Source of the DNA: Phytophthora sp. 'mugwort'
Taxonomy: Eukaryota > Oomycota > Peronosporomycetes > Peronosporales > Peronosporaceae
Length of the DNA: 64,000 nucleotides
Direction: 5' to 3'
Assembly (NCBI GenBank): GCA_033558025.1
Contig: JAUCEF010000008.1
Coordinates: forward strand, 3,038,001 to 3,102,000
In this document: piece after piece, positions 30,590 to 40,288 of the stretch
How the letters are laid out: each line of letters starts with the position of its first letter
How positions within the stretch are numbered: the stretch's first letter is position 1
Position numbers and translations under genes: made by a program
The notes under the pieces: generated by a model
Seen by the model: the letters and a program-made list of their open reading frames with translations, nothing else
The model's database searches: none
Told to the model about the DNA's origin: nothing

Positions 30590-33500
30590 TTAGACGGAGA
30601 CGACGGCTCCACGCTGTCTGGACAACTCGACTGCCATCGAGACGGCATCCTCACCCTGGGTTTTCTTCAGAGTCTCGCGTAGTACCGAGCACTGGATCTC
30701 TAAGCTTGCCACCAGTACTAGCAGGTCATCCAATGTCGAGTCATTGCTGTGATCAGTCCCGCAGGATCCGTTCACACTGAGGATCTCTCCATTTTCTGCT
30801 TGACTGGCGCCGTCATCATGCTGCTGAGCTGCCAGTTCCTTCTCGAGCTCAACCTTAGCAAGGAACAACCGAGCCACCTCATTTTCAAGTTCTTTCACAG
30901 CGGCTTTTGTCTTGCGCCCAGCGTCCTTCCTTTCTAAAAATGCACGAGCCAATTCATCCTCCAGCTCACGTATTGTCGCATCACTCTTTTCTTTTTCACG
31001 CCGCGACTGAGCACCGTATCCTGCCACCAAATCTTGCAGAAATGGCGCGTGCTGTACCTCGGCTTCCCGTTCTTTCGCTACGGCCTCCATTTCGACGACA
31101 AGAGTTCGCAACTCCTTCAGCTCTTCAAGTTGCTTAGATACAAGCTCCTTTAGTCGATGATCCTCGACATTTACCTCGTATTGGTTTTCGCTGGTATTGA
31201 TGAGCATTTCGTTGTTGGATGGGGCATTTTCAAGCGCTACACTCACCGGAGGACTGGCTCGGCGTGCCTGCTCGACCTCTTGAATGCGTTGTCGGAGAAC
31301 CTCTTGATCCTTCTCATAAGCAGCACGTGCAGCAGTTTCCAACTCCTCTACTCGGCGCTCCAAACGTGCCTTGTCAGCCATTAAACCGTCCACGACGCTT
31401 TTGTACTCGGCATCAGCTTTCTCACCACCTTGTCCAAATATTGATCGTGCCTCAGCAAGCTGTACCTTTAGCCTTTTGTTGTCGTTCTTGACAAGCGCTT
31501 GACCTTCAGTCAACGTCTCGAGCATTATATTGCATTCTGCAAGCTGCTCGTCCTTCCGCGTTCCTTCTACACGAAGTTCTTCAAGCTGCTTCATAAAACG
31601 TGCACTTGCTAGCTCAGCGTCACTTTTCTCACGTGAAGCTTGACTTGTTGCGCCACTTTTACTTGTTGCTGCCTCACTACGCAATTGTCGATTAATTTCT
31701 CGTTCTGCATCCAGTTCGGCTTGCAACGCCGTAAGTTGGTCCGTTCCGTTACTAAGAGACAGTGACGATACCTGAACGCCATCAACCAGGGAGCGAGCAG
31801 CAGCCAACTCCTGTACGCATTGCTGATGTTCTCGTTCCAGCTGCTCATAAGCCATCGTAAGACCGTTCAAACGCGTCTCCATCTCGAGCTGCAATTCAGA
31901 CATTGCCTTGATTTCGCCTTTCATGTCAGCTTTTTCCCGCTCGAATTGCTCGCATTGAGCAGCAAGTTGTTCCGTCAGTTGTTGCTCTTGCTTGTGATCC
32001 ATGGTAAAGGGTTCGTTGGCACCAGTTCCTTGACCTACTTCACACTGTCGTAGCTCTTCAACTTGTCGTTGTAAGTCATGAATTTGCTTGTCCTGCATAC
32101 GAATGAGGTCTTGATACGCGCCCATGGCGTTCGGAGTGCCCGAGGTCACACCAAAAGCATGTGAAGATCCGCCATCGACTCCAGTATAAATCGCGATGAC
32201 GCGTTTCTGAATTTGCTCAGCCATTTCGCAGTAAAATGATGTGAAGGCACGTTCGTACAACATAAACAGATAATGTGCCTCCTCATCTCCGTCGCCAGCA
32301 GCATCAGCATCGCTAATGTCGTATGTTGCTCGGTAGGTCAGCAGCGCGCGTGAGCTGTGGGTCTTGCTAGCTTGAGCACATGCTAGCATTGCGGGAGTTT
32401 GCTGAAACCGAACCAAGGCATCCGTAAACCGTTCAAGACCCACACGTTTGCTGATCATTTGAAGCAGTTGGTCTCGAGTCATCTCCAATCCTGGTTCTTC
32501 GGCAGCTGCTGCTACTGCAGTGCTCGCAATTTTCAATGTCTGCTCTTCTTCATCTTCACATAGATATTCCAAGCAGCAGCCAAGCAAGAGTGCAATTAAA
32601 CCCCGTAGCTGCGTCGTCTCAGCTGACTGTCGCTGCGTTGTCGACGTCTGCGTCTCAGAAAGAATATCCACAAGCACCGACAAGTTTGTGACGGATCCAA
32701 CAACCTCACAAACAGCCTTGGGACAGCCATAACACCAGCGGATCAGCAATATTACCACCGACAGTTTGGCTTGAAAAATAATAGACTGGACTGCAGGACT
32801 CAACTCGTCCTCTGATGAAGAATGTAGCATTCGAAGACAGCGCGAAAGAAAAAGCCCTCCAGCAACTGCACGAACCTGTGGATCGTCATACTCTGCTGGT
32901 AGTCGAAGTGCAAGTTCTTTGCAGTACGAACTATCCGCGATCAAATTGGCCAATCGGTGACTCGCTTTCCATGCCACGACCAATTTGGTATTTAGCGTCT
33001 CGATAGTATCGACACTATCACTGCATTGAATAATATTGTCAATATTGACCATAAATGCATCCAGTAAAACTCGTCCTGCCGAAGAAGGCACATATCCACC
33101 GCCACTTATTGCGTCTCCTCCTGCAGTGATTGGCGGTGGAGGAGGAGACTGAATGTGCTGAAGTACCGCCATACGTGCTCCTTCATTTTCATCGAAAAGC
33201 GCATCCAAAAGTGCTGACGCCGCAGCAGCTATAGGCGATTCATCACTCTCATTTCCAACGTCCAGATTCACCAGCTCTGCAAGCACATTGCGTCCCGACG
33301 GCGAGGCGTACAGATTCACCAAAATCATTTGTGCTCCACCATTATGCTCACTCACGAGTCGTAACAAATCCAACGCTTGCAGCCGCAAATCCATGAGTGT
33401 ATCGCTGTGACAGCAAACCAGTTCACCCACCGCACCCATAAGCGCTTCTTGTCGAGCTACAAGACTCTGTATCCTCGCCAGTTCCTGCCTTTTCCGAGCA

Positions 33501-34594
33501 CGATCGCGTTGAGCCATTTCATCCAGCGACGTCTCCTTCGCTCCTTCGTACAATCCCGCCACTAGAAACCGTACAAGCTGCAGTCCAAGCTTCAGCACAC
33601 GTTTCCTCCTTGTCAGCGCCGCCGTGTCCTTTTCTTCTTCTCCTCCATCAATACCCGATAATCTCAAAAGTCGCGGTACATGTGTCTCCAAGTAGGGCAT
33701 CTCCAGAAACAGCATTTGCGTCATGAGGTTGTCTCGCACCATATTGTTTACAATCTGCATACAGTCGGCAATGACGCTACTTGCAGGACTCGCCCCAGTG
33801 TCCGTCAAGCCTTCAACCTCCATAATCTGAAACAACCTGGCAAAACCTTCTTCAAAAGCCAAGAATTGCTGTGCGTTCTTGTCGCGTCCTGTCAACTGTC
33901 CGAGTACCGCCAACGCCGCGTCCCGAATATGCTCGCGTCGGTCCTCTACGACCTCCAGAAGTCTGCGGAGTCCCTCTTTGCACTCCAAAACTGCCTTAGC
34001 AAAAGGTCCAGGCTGAGCATCCTGTAGCGCTCTCACTAGGGCGATAGCTGGGCCTCGGATCCACGGCGACGGATCCTGTAGCAGCGTAAGACTCGTCTGC
34101 ATACCCCACGTGGTCGTAACAGATCTGTCTGGAGGCTGTTCGAGCAGCATAAGAGCCGTGGGAGGCGCACGGCTGACGATGGACTGCAGAAATTCAAGCA
34201 TGGCCTCCATCAGCTCCGTGTCTCGAGGGTCGGACACCAGCGCGGCCAGCACGGCGGGCACCGCAGCATCACCGAGTTCCTGCTCTTCACCTGTAGGGTC
34301 CACACTACTGTTCTTTCGGCCGCCTGGACTCCGACTGGCGTCGAACTTGTGTGCCAACGATTGAAGAGCACTCACAGCTTTTTTGCGCTCGCCCAGCAGC
34401 GTCGCGAACTGCAGGCGCTCGACAGCCAGCGCAATTTCCGCCTTGAGTTCGGAAGACACGGTCGCTTGGGGGCTCGGAATCGGTATGGGGGGCGGCTTGG
34501 GCATCGACGGGAAACCCGAGATGTCCACGGATATGCTGCCAAGTGGTGGCTTCGCCTCGGGCGCCACCACAATGCGGCTCAGCAGGGTCTGCAT
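30590..34594 (-). CDS. USO1: USO1/p115 vesicle-tethering golgin
   Basis: Cytosolic tether that links ER-derived and Golgi vesicles through Rab1/Ypt1 and SNAREs. The frame from the first in-frame ATG (34594) gives 1334 residues; yeast Uso1 is 1790 and human p115 962. The frame is open 13 codons further up to a GTG at 34633, and the stop lies beyond that, so a short upstream exon cannot be excluded. The N-terminal armadillo head (about residues 30-690) shows typical stretches such as ERKKAVSALQSLAHKF, FEEGFARLFQIMEVEG and MQIVNNMVRDNLMTQMLFLE, then LVNLYASPSGRNVLAELVNL. From about 840 to 1330 a long heptad-rich coiled coil gives homodimers. Near the end is the conserved LDDLLVLVASLEIQ, as in p115. 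A strongly acidic tail is missing. No introns. Confidence 0.85.
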   Translation of the reverse strand: MQTLLSRIVVAPEAKPPLGSISVDISGFPSMPKPPPIPIPSPQATVSSELKAEIALAVERLQFATLLGERKKAVSALQSLAHKFDASRSPGGRKNSSVDPTGEEQELGDAAVPAVLAALVSDPRDTELMEAMLEFLQSIVSRAPPTALMLLEQPPDRSVTTTWGMQTSLTLLQDPSPWIRGPAIALVRALQDAQPGPFAKAVLECKEGLRRLLEVVEDRREHIRDAALAVLGQLTGRDKNAQQFLAFEEGFARLFQIMEVEGLTDTGASPASSVIADCMQIVNNMVRDNLMTQMLFLEMPYLETHVPRLLRLSGIDGGEEEKDTAALTRRKRVLKLGLQLVRFLVAGLYEGAKETSLDEMAQRDRARKRQELARIQSLVARQEALMGAVGELVCCHSDTLMDLRLQALDLLRLVSEHNGGAQMILVNLYASPSGRNVLAELVNLDVGNESDESPIAAAASALLDALFDENEGARMAVLQHIQSPPPPPITAGGDAISGGGYVPSSAGRVLLDAFMVNIDNIIQCSDSVDTIETLNTKLVVAWKASHRLANLIADSSYCKELALRLPAEYDDPQVRAVAGGLFLSRCLRMLHSSSEDELSPAVQSIIFQAKLSVVILLIRWCYGCPKAVCEVVGSVTNLSVLVDILSETQTSTTQRQSAETTQLRGLIALLLGCCLEYLCEDEEEQTLKIASTAVAAAAEEPGLEMTRDQLLQMISKRVGLERFTDALVRFQQTPAMLACAQASKTHSSRALLTYRATYDISDADAAGDGDEEAHYLFMLYERAFTSFYCEMAEQIQKRVIAIYTGVDGGSSHAFGVTSGTPNAMGAYQDLIRMQDKQIHDLQRQVEELRQCEVGQGTGANEPFTMDHKQEQQLTEQLAAQCEQFEREKADMKGEIKAMSELQLEMETRLNGLTMAYEQLEREHQQCVQELAAARSLVDGVQVSSLSLSNGTDQLTALQAELDAEREINRQLRSEAATSKSGATSQASREKSDAELASARFMKQLEELRVEGTRKDEQLAECNIMLETLTEGQALVKNDNKRLKVQLAEARSIFGQGGEKADAEYKSVVDGLMADKARLERRVEELETAARAAYEKDQEVLRQRIQEVEQARRASPPVSVALENAPSNNEMLINTSENQYEVNVEDHRLKELVSKQLEELKELRTLVVEMEAVAKEREAEVQHAPFLQDLVAGYGAQSRREKEKSDATIRELEDELARAFLERKDAGRKTKAAVKELENEVARLFLAKVELEKELAAQQHDDGASQAENGEILSVNGSCGTDHSNDSTLDDLLVLVASLEIQCSVLRETLKKTQGEDAVSMAVELSRQRGAVVSV

Positions 34595-34639
34595 TGTCTC
34601 TTCAAGTGTGGTTGGCGAGGGGACAGCGGCCACGTCAAG

Positions 34640-35062
34640 GTATGCGCCAATGCGAACTTAGTGAAAAGCGAATTTAACGGAAGTTGAAGTAGATTTCTAA
34701 TTTTCAAATTTTGATACAGTTTCAAATATCAGTATGAATTGCGATTTGAGTTTCCTCTTGCCCTTCGAATCTTTTGTTGTGCTTTTGTTCTCGCGGTTGG
34801 TAGTGGAAGCTCCAACTTTTCAAGGTGACTCTGGAAAGTTCACGGATCTTGTCTGCATCTGTCAAATGCCGTCATTGAGGCCCTGACAAATTGCTGTTTC
34901 GGCAGGACGAGTGCGACAGGTAAACACGCATGGGTTAGACTCACACATCGAAGATATCTGAAAACGCTGTGCAGTCTTTAGATCCTTGCAGAATTTTTTC
35001 ACAAAAGCGCAAGGCACTTCCACAATTCCGTTCCCTTTGGGATGCGCACGACTCGTGCACAT
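34640..35062. other. Upstream region of USO1, then repeat border
   Basis: The first part is AT-rich 5' flank of USO1 (minus strand). No initiator could be placed with confidence. From about 34860 onward the sequence looks transposon-like but is not assigned. Confidence 0.3.
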
Positions 35063-35199
35063 CAGTGTTGGGAAAATATATTGCACAAAATACTATATTG
35101 CAATGCACTACTTTGATCGATACTTATATACAAATTCTCGATTAGAGGCTCAGCAGATTGCAATATTCAACTGTGGCAGATTTTAAATTGCAGTAGGTT

Positions 35200-36720
35200 A
35201 TTGTAAGATCTGTCGAGTGTGTATCACTACGCAACTGAAGCTGAGATGAGTGAATTCTCACAGCGTTTGCAACATTTCTGTTTCCAAGAAGTCATGATTT
35301 GTCTTCAGAAAGAGGACTCATCCGCTTGCGTCGATCATTTATAACGCATTAGCCGAGCAAACAACCGCTCGACCGAAGCGGATTCCCCCAGCTTAAATTG
35401 CATGTCTTGATACTACTGAAGAACTTGTTCAACACTCATCCGTTTGCGCACCTCAAGCACTTGGTGGTAGTCTCGCTCATCGTCATGTGGTGTACGACGC
35501 GCAGGAGCGTTTGTCGGAAACTCAAAGGGCTTCATCACTCCGGCTTTTGGATAGACATCTCACCAAAGTTTTTTTTTTCCAGCACTTTCGTCACTGCCGA
35601 CTCAAACATAGAACTGCGAATGATCGATGCGTCTTGTGTGAGATAGTGGCTCAGTTCAGGGAAACCTTCCAGCATTTCATTTAAGAACGTCCCCCAAGCT
35701 GACGCTATGTCGATCCCTTTCCTTGGAGACTGATCATTAAGGAATCCAATTGTGTCAATGCTGGCAGTAGATTTCTCCGGAGTTATAAACCGGCTTGTCT
35801 ATCTTTGGAACTTGACGCAATTGTACTTCAATCCTCAAAAACAAAATTTTCATCATTCGATAAGTCGATGACCACACCGTATCACTGCCACTAACTCTGT
35901 CAGGTTACGTAGAGCAGCGGCTGCCTTCAAGTTGGTTGCTTTTAAGACAGGGACGCCACATTTTCAATTGTCTGTGATACACCTAGGGAGCCTTCCACGA
36001 ATCTGTTTTATGGCAAGGTTTAGCTGGTGACAGGCACAACCAACAGGGCGACGCCTAGCACAATTTGCCGTAGTCTTGTTCGTTATAGAATTATCACCGA
36101 TCAGTATCAGTATTTTTTTTAAGCGTCCGTCCAACGATCTCGAAGATAGACATCAGAAGATCTCTATAAGCCCCCGCGGTGTATGATGTTTCATCCAACA
36201 AACATTATGGCGAACGTTGCGGTAGTCAAGCGGATATCAGCACTTCAACGAGATGAACGAGGGTACGGATGTATGACGTGGCCGACCTGCTGAATATGTG
36301 ATTCGCGTACTGTAGACCAGCTAGCTCGTGCGTAAGCTCGTTATCCACCTCTGTGAATGGCATAATCACCTATTTAAGTCACTTGTAATGACTACTCCCC
36401 AGTTACGTAGTCAATCACCGCAAATCTCAAATTGTTTTGTTGTGCCTTCATTGCAGAGGTGAACTTGCCCATGTAGTCCTTCCCGATGCAGGGCGTTATG
36501 TGGCGTCTACCGGTGTTTATGCGCTGAATTGGCTCCCTGTGCACTTGTTGCACGTGTACACAGCTGTGTACCGCAGCGTACTAACCTCGAAGTAGAACTT
36601 GACAACAGCAGGACACGGGTCAGCTCAATATTGCCTTTCTGCATGGCCATGCGTGATTGTATTTTGATGGTTGATGCGTTGCCTTTAGAGCAGATGATAG
36701 AATGAAGCGTGCAGGGGCCA
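35200..36720 (-). pseudogene. hAT-family transposase remnant
   Basis: Minus-strand pieces in the hAT order. LLDETSYTAGAYRDLLMS and GRTLKKILILIGDNSITN (about 36220-36090) lead to PVGCACHQLNLAIKQI (about 36050-36005). That string matches the hAT core GDNCxTN...VGCASHxxNLAV, with the catalytic Asp in GDN. LKAAAALRNLTELVAVIRCG follows (about 35945-35885). The C-terminal dimerisation region appears as FPELSHYLTQDASII plus FESAVTKVLE (about 35680-35590), and QFKLGESASVERLFARLM (about 35395-35345), where active copies read xLPTSNxVERLFS. Stops and frame changes throughout. Possible end repeats are noted under findings. Confidence 0.65.
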
Positions 36721-36858
36721 ACAAACTCGTCCTCGAACGACCTCTTCCGAATTACCTACGACGTGTTGCCGAAGAGGAATGCTCGCCCTCAACAACCTCT
36801 CTCGAATTACTACAAGGAGATAACTTTAATGGGTCCTACTACCGAATACGCTCTAAAC

Positions 36859-36923
36859 TCGCAATAACACATCGTGGTATCTGACACTGCAATGGCGTCA
36901 GATACCATAATGTGTTATTGCGA
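36859..36923. repeat. 27-bp inverted repeat (hairpin)
   Basis: Arms 36859-36885 and 36897-36923 pair with two adjacent mismatches (25/27); the inner arm TGGTATCTGAC is perfect. The 11-base loop is ACTGCAATGGC. It lies just right of the hAT remnant. Confidence 0.9.
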
Positions 36924-37133
36924 AGCTGAGGATATTGCAATTTATTATTGCGGGTGTGGGATGCATTCCTGTACCCCATTGCACCGCATTTACTACGGCA
37001 GTCCGTATGGCAATGATGCGTAACACTGCAAATCGCGACCAATACATTTTTTTCCGATCACTGTGCACGAGAGCTGATCCCGAAGAATCGGAGTAGACGG
37101 CTTCTGATTATTGCTCAGACGGTCAAATATCTC

Positions 37134-37345
37134 TTAGACGATTTTATTGCGGATGTATCCAAAACCACTGTTCAGAACATCCTTCACATAACCTTTAACA
37201 AAGAATTTCAGCTCCACACTCTCCAAGTTTCCTCGTGCTACCAGCATTTTCACGAAGTCGTTGTTCATATTTGGACTACCACCGTTGTCGGTATTGTGGC
37301 ATAACGATTTCGTGACGAAGTTGTGCAACATACTCTTTTATCATA
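37134..37345 (-). pseudogene. DUF7869-like transposon-associated fragment
   Basis: The minus frame 37331-37134 reads CHNTDNGGSPNMNNDFVKML, then VELKFFVKGYVKDVLNSGFG and YIRNKI. This follows the pattern TDNCxGQNKNN...(F)LVxGHTKNxxDxxFxxI of DUF7869-type proteins that accompany repeats in oomycetes. Key residues have decayed (GHTK is GYVK). It is only a fragment, and the name is from motif memory. Confidence 0.45.
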
Positions 37346-37838
37346 CGTTCCATTTCCGGCGGTCGATTTGTCGTATACGTAATTGTACTGAATTTCTTTA
37401 TTGGCGTAGTAGTTTTTTTTTTTAGACACGTTCATTTTCACCAAAGCATGAAAGTATCAGTGCGTCGAAGTTGACGACATGGGTTTCCGCTACAGTCCAT
37501 AACAATATCGGTGTGATTCTGATACTGAAGCGAAGCCATTTTGTAATCCAGCCCGTGAAAGTTTCAAAAACCAGAATGATGCTACCATCCATCCTCAAAC
37601 CTAAATGACACTAACATCCAGTTGCACGCACCCCAATCTCTATGGCGGCAATGCGCGGAGGTCAAGCTATTCAGCGGTGATTCCCGACCGTATCGTTGTT
37701 TACACGAGAACATCACAGTCTTTGCCCCGGGGCGAGCGGATGTGAATCGTCGGACAACACTGCAGTAGTGTCCTATGAAAGAAGACGGCATCGGCTCCCT
37801 CACATTATAACTACAATTCCTCCAGCGCGAAGTGGTTA

Positions 37839-39490
37839 CAGACAACGACTAAAAAAAAGCCGGCAACGCTAAACACCATCCTACTTAGTATAATTCAACT
37901 GTCGCATCCGACAAAACAAACTCGGCACTGATAAAAACTAGAATTTGATTGGATGACGTGATATTAATATGGCAAATAAACACATAATTTATAAGATGTT
38001 CAGTTGAACAACGAAAGGACTGACTTATTAAACCATTACCTCAGGGTATCAGAGAATAAATAGCTTTCTCGAAGCTACGTTTTCCCAGCTCCTCATCTAA
38101 ATTTTACCCAGGCCACAATCGTGTCTTTAAGCTCACGGGCGCCTCGCTTTCAGGTTGCCTTCTTGATGCCTTTGTAGGTGCCACGAATGGACACTTTCAG
38201 CGGTCCCATTACACCCACATCCAGCGGTTGACATATCGCAGTACTATTAGCAGGGAATGGGACCGCTGCAGCATGGCTACCTCGGCAACAAGACGCTGGC
38301 CTCCTGCAAAACATGGGACACAAATTTGTCCAGCAGTAGGACAGAAGGCTCGGTAATTTAACAGCAAAACTTCCGTCATACGTCGTCCATCCATGCATGC
38401 TCCTGCACAGTGTCCGGGCGGGAAAGTCGGAATCTCCTTGTTCGCAAGGTGTCAGCCCGGTTTCCCGAGGCTGATGAAGCGTAGAAGGGCAGTTGTACAC
38501 CTTAAGAATAATACAATAATAAACACGAAATTAATATTTGCAATAAATAAAGCATAGGAAAGCATTAAAACGTACATCCGCACGAGTCGTTAGCACCGCT
38601 GTTAGCCTTCCCGGGTGCTTCTGGAGCCCAACAATATGAGCAGGATCATGACGACCTTCGAGGAACATGCGCGGTGCGGTGGCATCTCAAAGTTGATGCC
38701 CGTCTCATCAACATTGAGAATGCCACCGCTTTGGTACTGCCCATACCGCCCCCAAAACATGAGAACAAACTCAGCACGAATCACCTGGAGCTTGCGTTAT
38801 TGGCGCCTTGACGATGAAAACCGTGTTTAATTAAAAAAAAAAAAAAGCTGTTAAATTAACAAACAATATTTCACACAGTAAAATAGGTTTGACCGATTAG
38901 ATAAACGCTGGCATAGGCGTTCCAGCGCCAGCACACCAGACTTCCGACTGGATATGTATACCGCAACCAGTGTGGGTCCTCGACCCACGTTCTATTGACG
39001 ATAGCATCCATGGATAGCAACTGCATGTCAAACTGTTAGAACATTATTAGCAAAATATTACGCCAAATTATAACCTTCTCTTCTCGCTGAACATCCTTCA
39101 CGTAGGTGACGATAGCCGCTACGCTAGCGATCATCCCTTATGGCCTTGTCCTTTAAGCGTATGGAGGTCTTGGGCCCCTTAAAGGACAGCAGTTTCTCCG
39201 CCTGCTTGGACCAGCTGAACATGCTGTCGCGAGGGTACGCCATAATCATCGCGGCTTCCTCCACACCTACATCTTGCACGAGTAGGACTGTGACGTCTGC
39301 TGTTTACGTCGTCCGTAATTTTACTAGTAGTTAGCAAGACCATTAAAATTTCTCGTTGTTTGATTGGTTTGGAAAATTACGTGTTCCAGCATTGTATTGG
39401 TTAATTCATGAATTCTATTTACTGTGTGAGGTGCAAATATGGATCGACAACTGCCGAGTTCTCGTTGTCGGCTTTTTTAGCCGTTGTCTG
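37839..39490 (-). mobile_element. Pogo-like Tc1/mariner element with TIRs and TA duplication
   Basis: Terminal inverted repeats bound the element: left 37839-37868 (CAGACAACGACTAAAA...) and right 39463-39490, whose reverse complement starts CAGACAACGGCTAAAA. They match over about 28 positions with two substitutions and a 2-base indel. Each end is flanked by TA (37837-37838 and 39491-39492), the target duplication of the Tc1/mariner/pogo superfamily, and ends in CAG. The length is 1652 bp. A decayed transposase lies inside on the minus strand. Confidence 0.85.
38150..39290 (-). pseudogene. Pogo-like DDE transposase inside the 37.8-39.5 kb element
   Basis: N-terminal DNA-binding part at about 39290-39150: MAYPRDSMFSWSKQAEKLLS and FKGPKTSIRLK. 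Catalytic core: FWGRYGQYQSGGILNVDETG (about 38757-38698, first Asp), then LLLDKFVSHV (about 38348-38318, second Asp, another frame). The third is NSTAICQPLDVGVMGPLKVS (about 38249-38190). Frameshifts and stops break it. It is a different lineage from the copy at 2348-3883, which reads NSDQT and QPADIAW. Confidence 0.75.
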
Positions 39491-39492
39491 TA

Positions 39493-39843
39493 GGCAATTA
39501 TTTACAATATCTGACCGGGAATGTCGATCAGTTATTAAAATATAATCGAAATGCGTATCGAAAAAAAAAGTACAAAAACAATTACAACTACCTCGTGCGT
39601 ACCTATGAAATCGACCGTGCGATGCGGATCTTGGCTCAATGACTTAGACCGAAGCGGATTCGGGTAGTCAATCTTACCCGCGTGAGTGTGTATTGACTAC
39701 AAGGGCTATCAAAGGTGACGGGACACGTGCAAACTTACAAATACAAAGTGAACGGCAGTTTCTGGTCTACTGGGACTAATTCACCAAAATTGGATAAACT
39801 TAAGCCCGAGTCTACCATAGCTGACCCTTAACTTATCTTTTAA
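39493..39843. other. Spacer between two DNA transposons, nothing recognised
   Basis: About 350 bases of AT-rich sequence with an A9 run near 39560. No coding signal. Confidence 0.35.
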
Positions 39844-39845
39844 TA

Positions 39846-40286
39846 CACCCCGCGACAGGATAGATCACCCACCCACTTTTGTGGGCAAAGCTCCGTCAAT
39901 ATTAGGAGTTAACGACAACGATTTAGATATGCTGCTTCTGTCACCAGTAGAAAGCCGAGGTTTATGCTAACGACTGCAATTTCGCAGCCTGCAGGGAACC
40001 TCCTATACAAATTTCCATTCCAGCAGTGCGACACGAAACCAAATATAAAGGAATGATTGTCAAAATGAAAAATGAGGCATGTCAATAATGCGTCTTGTTG
40101 CCTTTCTTATCTAAGATTTCAATGCGTTTTCGTGGCATGGACTCAATGAGCGACATTAGCAGTGCGATGGGTATTGATTCCCAGGCCTCATATAGTGCTG
40201 CCTTTAACTGCGGCACATTTTCAAACTGTTTTCTGTTTGCATATACCCTCACAAAGTGGGTGGGTGATCTATCCTGCCGCGGAGTG
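39846..40286 (-). mobile_element. Internally deleted Tc1/mariner element, 441 bp
   Basis: TIRs of about 40 bp: left from 39846 (CACCCCGCGACAGGATAG...) and right ending at 40286, whose reverse complement is CACTCCGCGGCAGGATAG. Both continue ATCACCCACCCACTTT. TA flanks both ends (39844-39845 and 40287-40288). Inside, on the minus strand, is the C-terminal piece of a Tc1-type transposase (RVYANRKQFENVPQLKAALY, then IESMPRKRIEILDKKGN, 40243-40085). The right TIR is fused directly to this piece, so the N-terminal and catalytic parts were deleted, giving a MITE-like derivative. Confidence 0.85.
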
Positions 40287-40288
40287 TA

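Noticed and set aside
34595..34633. USO1 start at 34633
   Set aside because: The codon is GTG, unlikely in a nuclear gene. The ATG at 34594 is preferred, with an unseen upstream exon as the alternative.
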